NCBI GenBank assembly: GCA_016703125.1
Contig: JADJCR010000002.1
Location: 62,001-126,000 of the forward strand
Reading direction: 5' to 3'
Length of the DNA stretch: 64,000 nucleotides
DNA from: Micrococcales bacterium
Lineage (GTDB): Bacteria; Actinomycetota; Actinomycetes; S36-B12; UBA10799
Shown: one piece after another, positions 63,199 through 64,000 of the stretch
Numbering within the stretch: position 1 is the stretch's first letter
How the letters are laid out: every line of letters starts with the position of its first letter
Translations under genes and position numbers: made by a program
Notes under the pieces: generated by a model
Told to the model about the DNA's origin: nothing
Database searches by the model: none
What the model saw: only the letters and a program-made list of their open reading frames with translations

Positions 63199-64000
63199 GT
63201 ACCCGGACCACTGCGGAGGAGCGTCGAGCCGCGGGCTTGGCGGCGCGGGAGACCGCGCCGCTGGTCAGCCACGCCGAGTGGGAGCCCGCCGATGGCAGGC
63301 GGAATCCCGTCGACATCCTGCGCGCACAGAACGAGGAGCGTCTGGAGTTCCTGGTGCCCGTACGGCATGCCCGCATGCGTGTGTCCCCCTTCACGTTCTA
63401 CGGGGGCGCCGCCGCGATCATGGCCCAGGACCTCAGCCGCACCCAAGAGAGCGGGCTGTGGATACAGGCCGGCGGCGACGCCCACCTGTCCAACTTCGGC
63501 GCCTACGCCTCGCCGAGCCGGGAACTGGTCTTCGACGCCAACGACTTCGACGAAACCCTCCCGGCGCCGTGGGAGTGGGACCTCAAACGGCTCGCCGCCA
63601 GTCTCACCATCGCCGCGCAGAACCTCGACGTGCCTCCGGACAAGCAGCGCAAGGTTGCCGCCCACGCGGTGCACGCGTACCGCACCGCCATGCGGTCATA
63701 CGCACAGAAGCCGGTGATGGACATCTGGTACGAGTACCTCACCGCCGAGGACATCAAGTCGTGGGAGGGCCTGCCCAGCGAGGAGATGCGCGCGCGACTC
63801 GACCGGTTCGCCAGCAAGGCCCGCAGCCGGACCAGCCTGCAAGCCCTTGCGAAACTCACCACGAAGGAGTCCGGACACCTGCGGATCAGAAGCGTGGATA
63901 CCGTTGGCCGCCGGGGCCTCTGACGGTGGAGGAGCCCGCGTTCTCCCGACATGTGCTCCCCGGGTTCCTGAGCAGTGTGAACTCCCTGCAGCCGGTGACA
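63195..64000 (+). CDS. DUF2252 protein, 3' end outside window, probable frameshift
   Basis: Residues 1-229 from ATG 63195 match DUF2252: EERLEFLVPVRHARM, SPFTFYGGAAAIMAQD, GGDAHLSNFGAYASP and FDANDFDETLPAPWEWDLKR, a kinase-like nucleotide fold. Near KLTTKESGHLRIRS the frame ends at TGA 63921-63923. The frame one base earlier stays open and coding-like (LTVEEPAFSRHVLPGF) to the window edge, so one base is probably missing around 63885-63920. Function is unknown. It is translationally coupled to the sulfatase maturase, which is unusual company for this family. Confidence 0.82.

Overview
The window is high-GC, densely packed chromosomal DNA of an actinobacterium (Actinomycetia). GC-rich codon use, frequent GTG starts, 4-nt ATGA/GTGA gene overlaps, WhiB, MarP, PonA2 and an actinobacterial Tad locus support this. 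From memory (no search was run), the order of holB, topA, Tad genes, HAD phosphatase, acs, holin-like protein, EphE-like hydrolase, marP, Nudix, nth, crp, metallo-beta-lactamase, RidA, DUF4177, two ArsA-like ATPases, whiB, ponA2 and metallophosphoesterase follows the Mycobacterium tuberculosis Rv3640s-Rv3683 block. The species is not identifiable from the sequence; a metagenome-assembled or long-read draft genome seems likely.

Layout. 0-16.5 kb: exported hydrolase, patatin, an acyl-ACP-reductase-like dehydrogenase, replication genes (holB, tmk, topA), a PLP decarboxylase, a sugar-type transporter, a thioester reductase and an ATP-grasp enzyme. 16.6-19.8 kb: proton-pumping pyrophosphatase and an RsbV/RsbW-type switch pair. 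19.9-24.3 kb: compact Tad pilus operon with a 58-residue Flp-like pilin. 24.6-36.7 kb: HAD phosphatase, a TmsB/TmsA-type pair for 10-methyl fatty acids, ABC1 kinase, Fic-like protein, an orphan PilT ATPase, acs, nhaA, holin-like protein and an EphE-like hydrolase. 37-50 kb: envelope, redox and signalling block (MarP, CoA Nudix, Nth, an RsiG-like c-di-GMP anti-sigma protein next to Crp, mannosyltransferase, Rid and Nudix housekeeping, Get3/ArsA pair, YceI, WhiB, PonA2). 50-64 kb: TetR with three operators, epimerase, YqeY, metallophosphoesterase, an anomalous tRNA-Pro, small stress-type proteins, lipid kinase, PAP2, AI-2E-family permease, and a DUF1269-sulfatase fusion followed by its radical-SAM maturase and a DUF2252 protein.

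Two sequence-wide patterns stand out. First, at least eleven genes, including the essential topA, carry 1-2 nt indels (mostly in short G/C runs) and one has an in-frame TAG. Every reading frame is restored by a single local correction, so these are most likely consensus errors and not pseudogenes. Second, several structured intergenic repeat families lie between genes, most often between convergent genes: a dispersed 119-bp family, a 134/136-bp tandem triplet, and shorter palindromes.

The most notable biology is the RsiG-like protein with two near-perfect c-di-GMP motifs beside the cAMP receptor gene, the DUF1269-sulfatase fusion coupled to its own maturase, the AAR-like reductase with a large N-terminal extension, and a tRNA-Pro whose correct 3' end lies 123 bp downstream.
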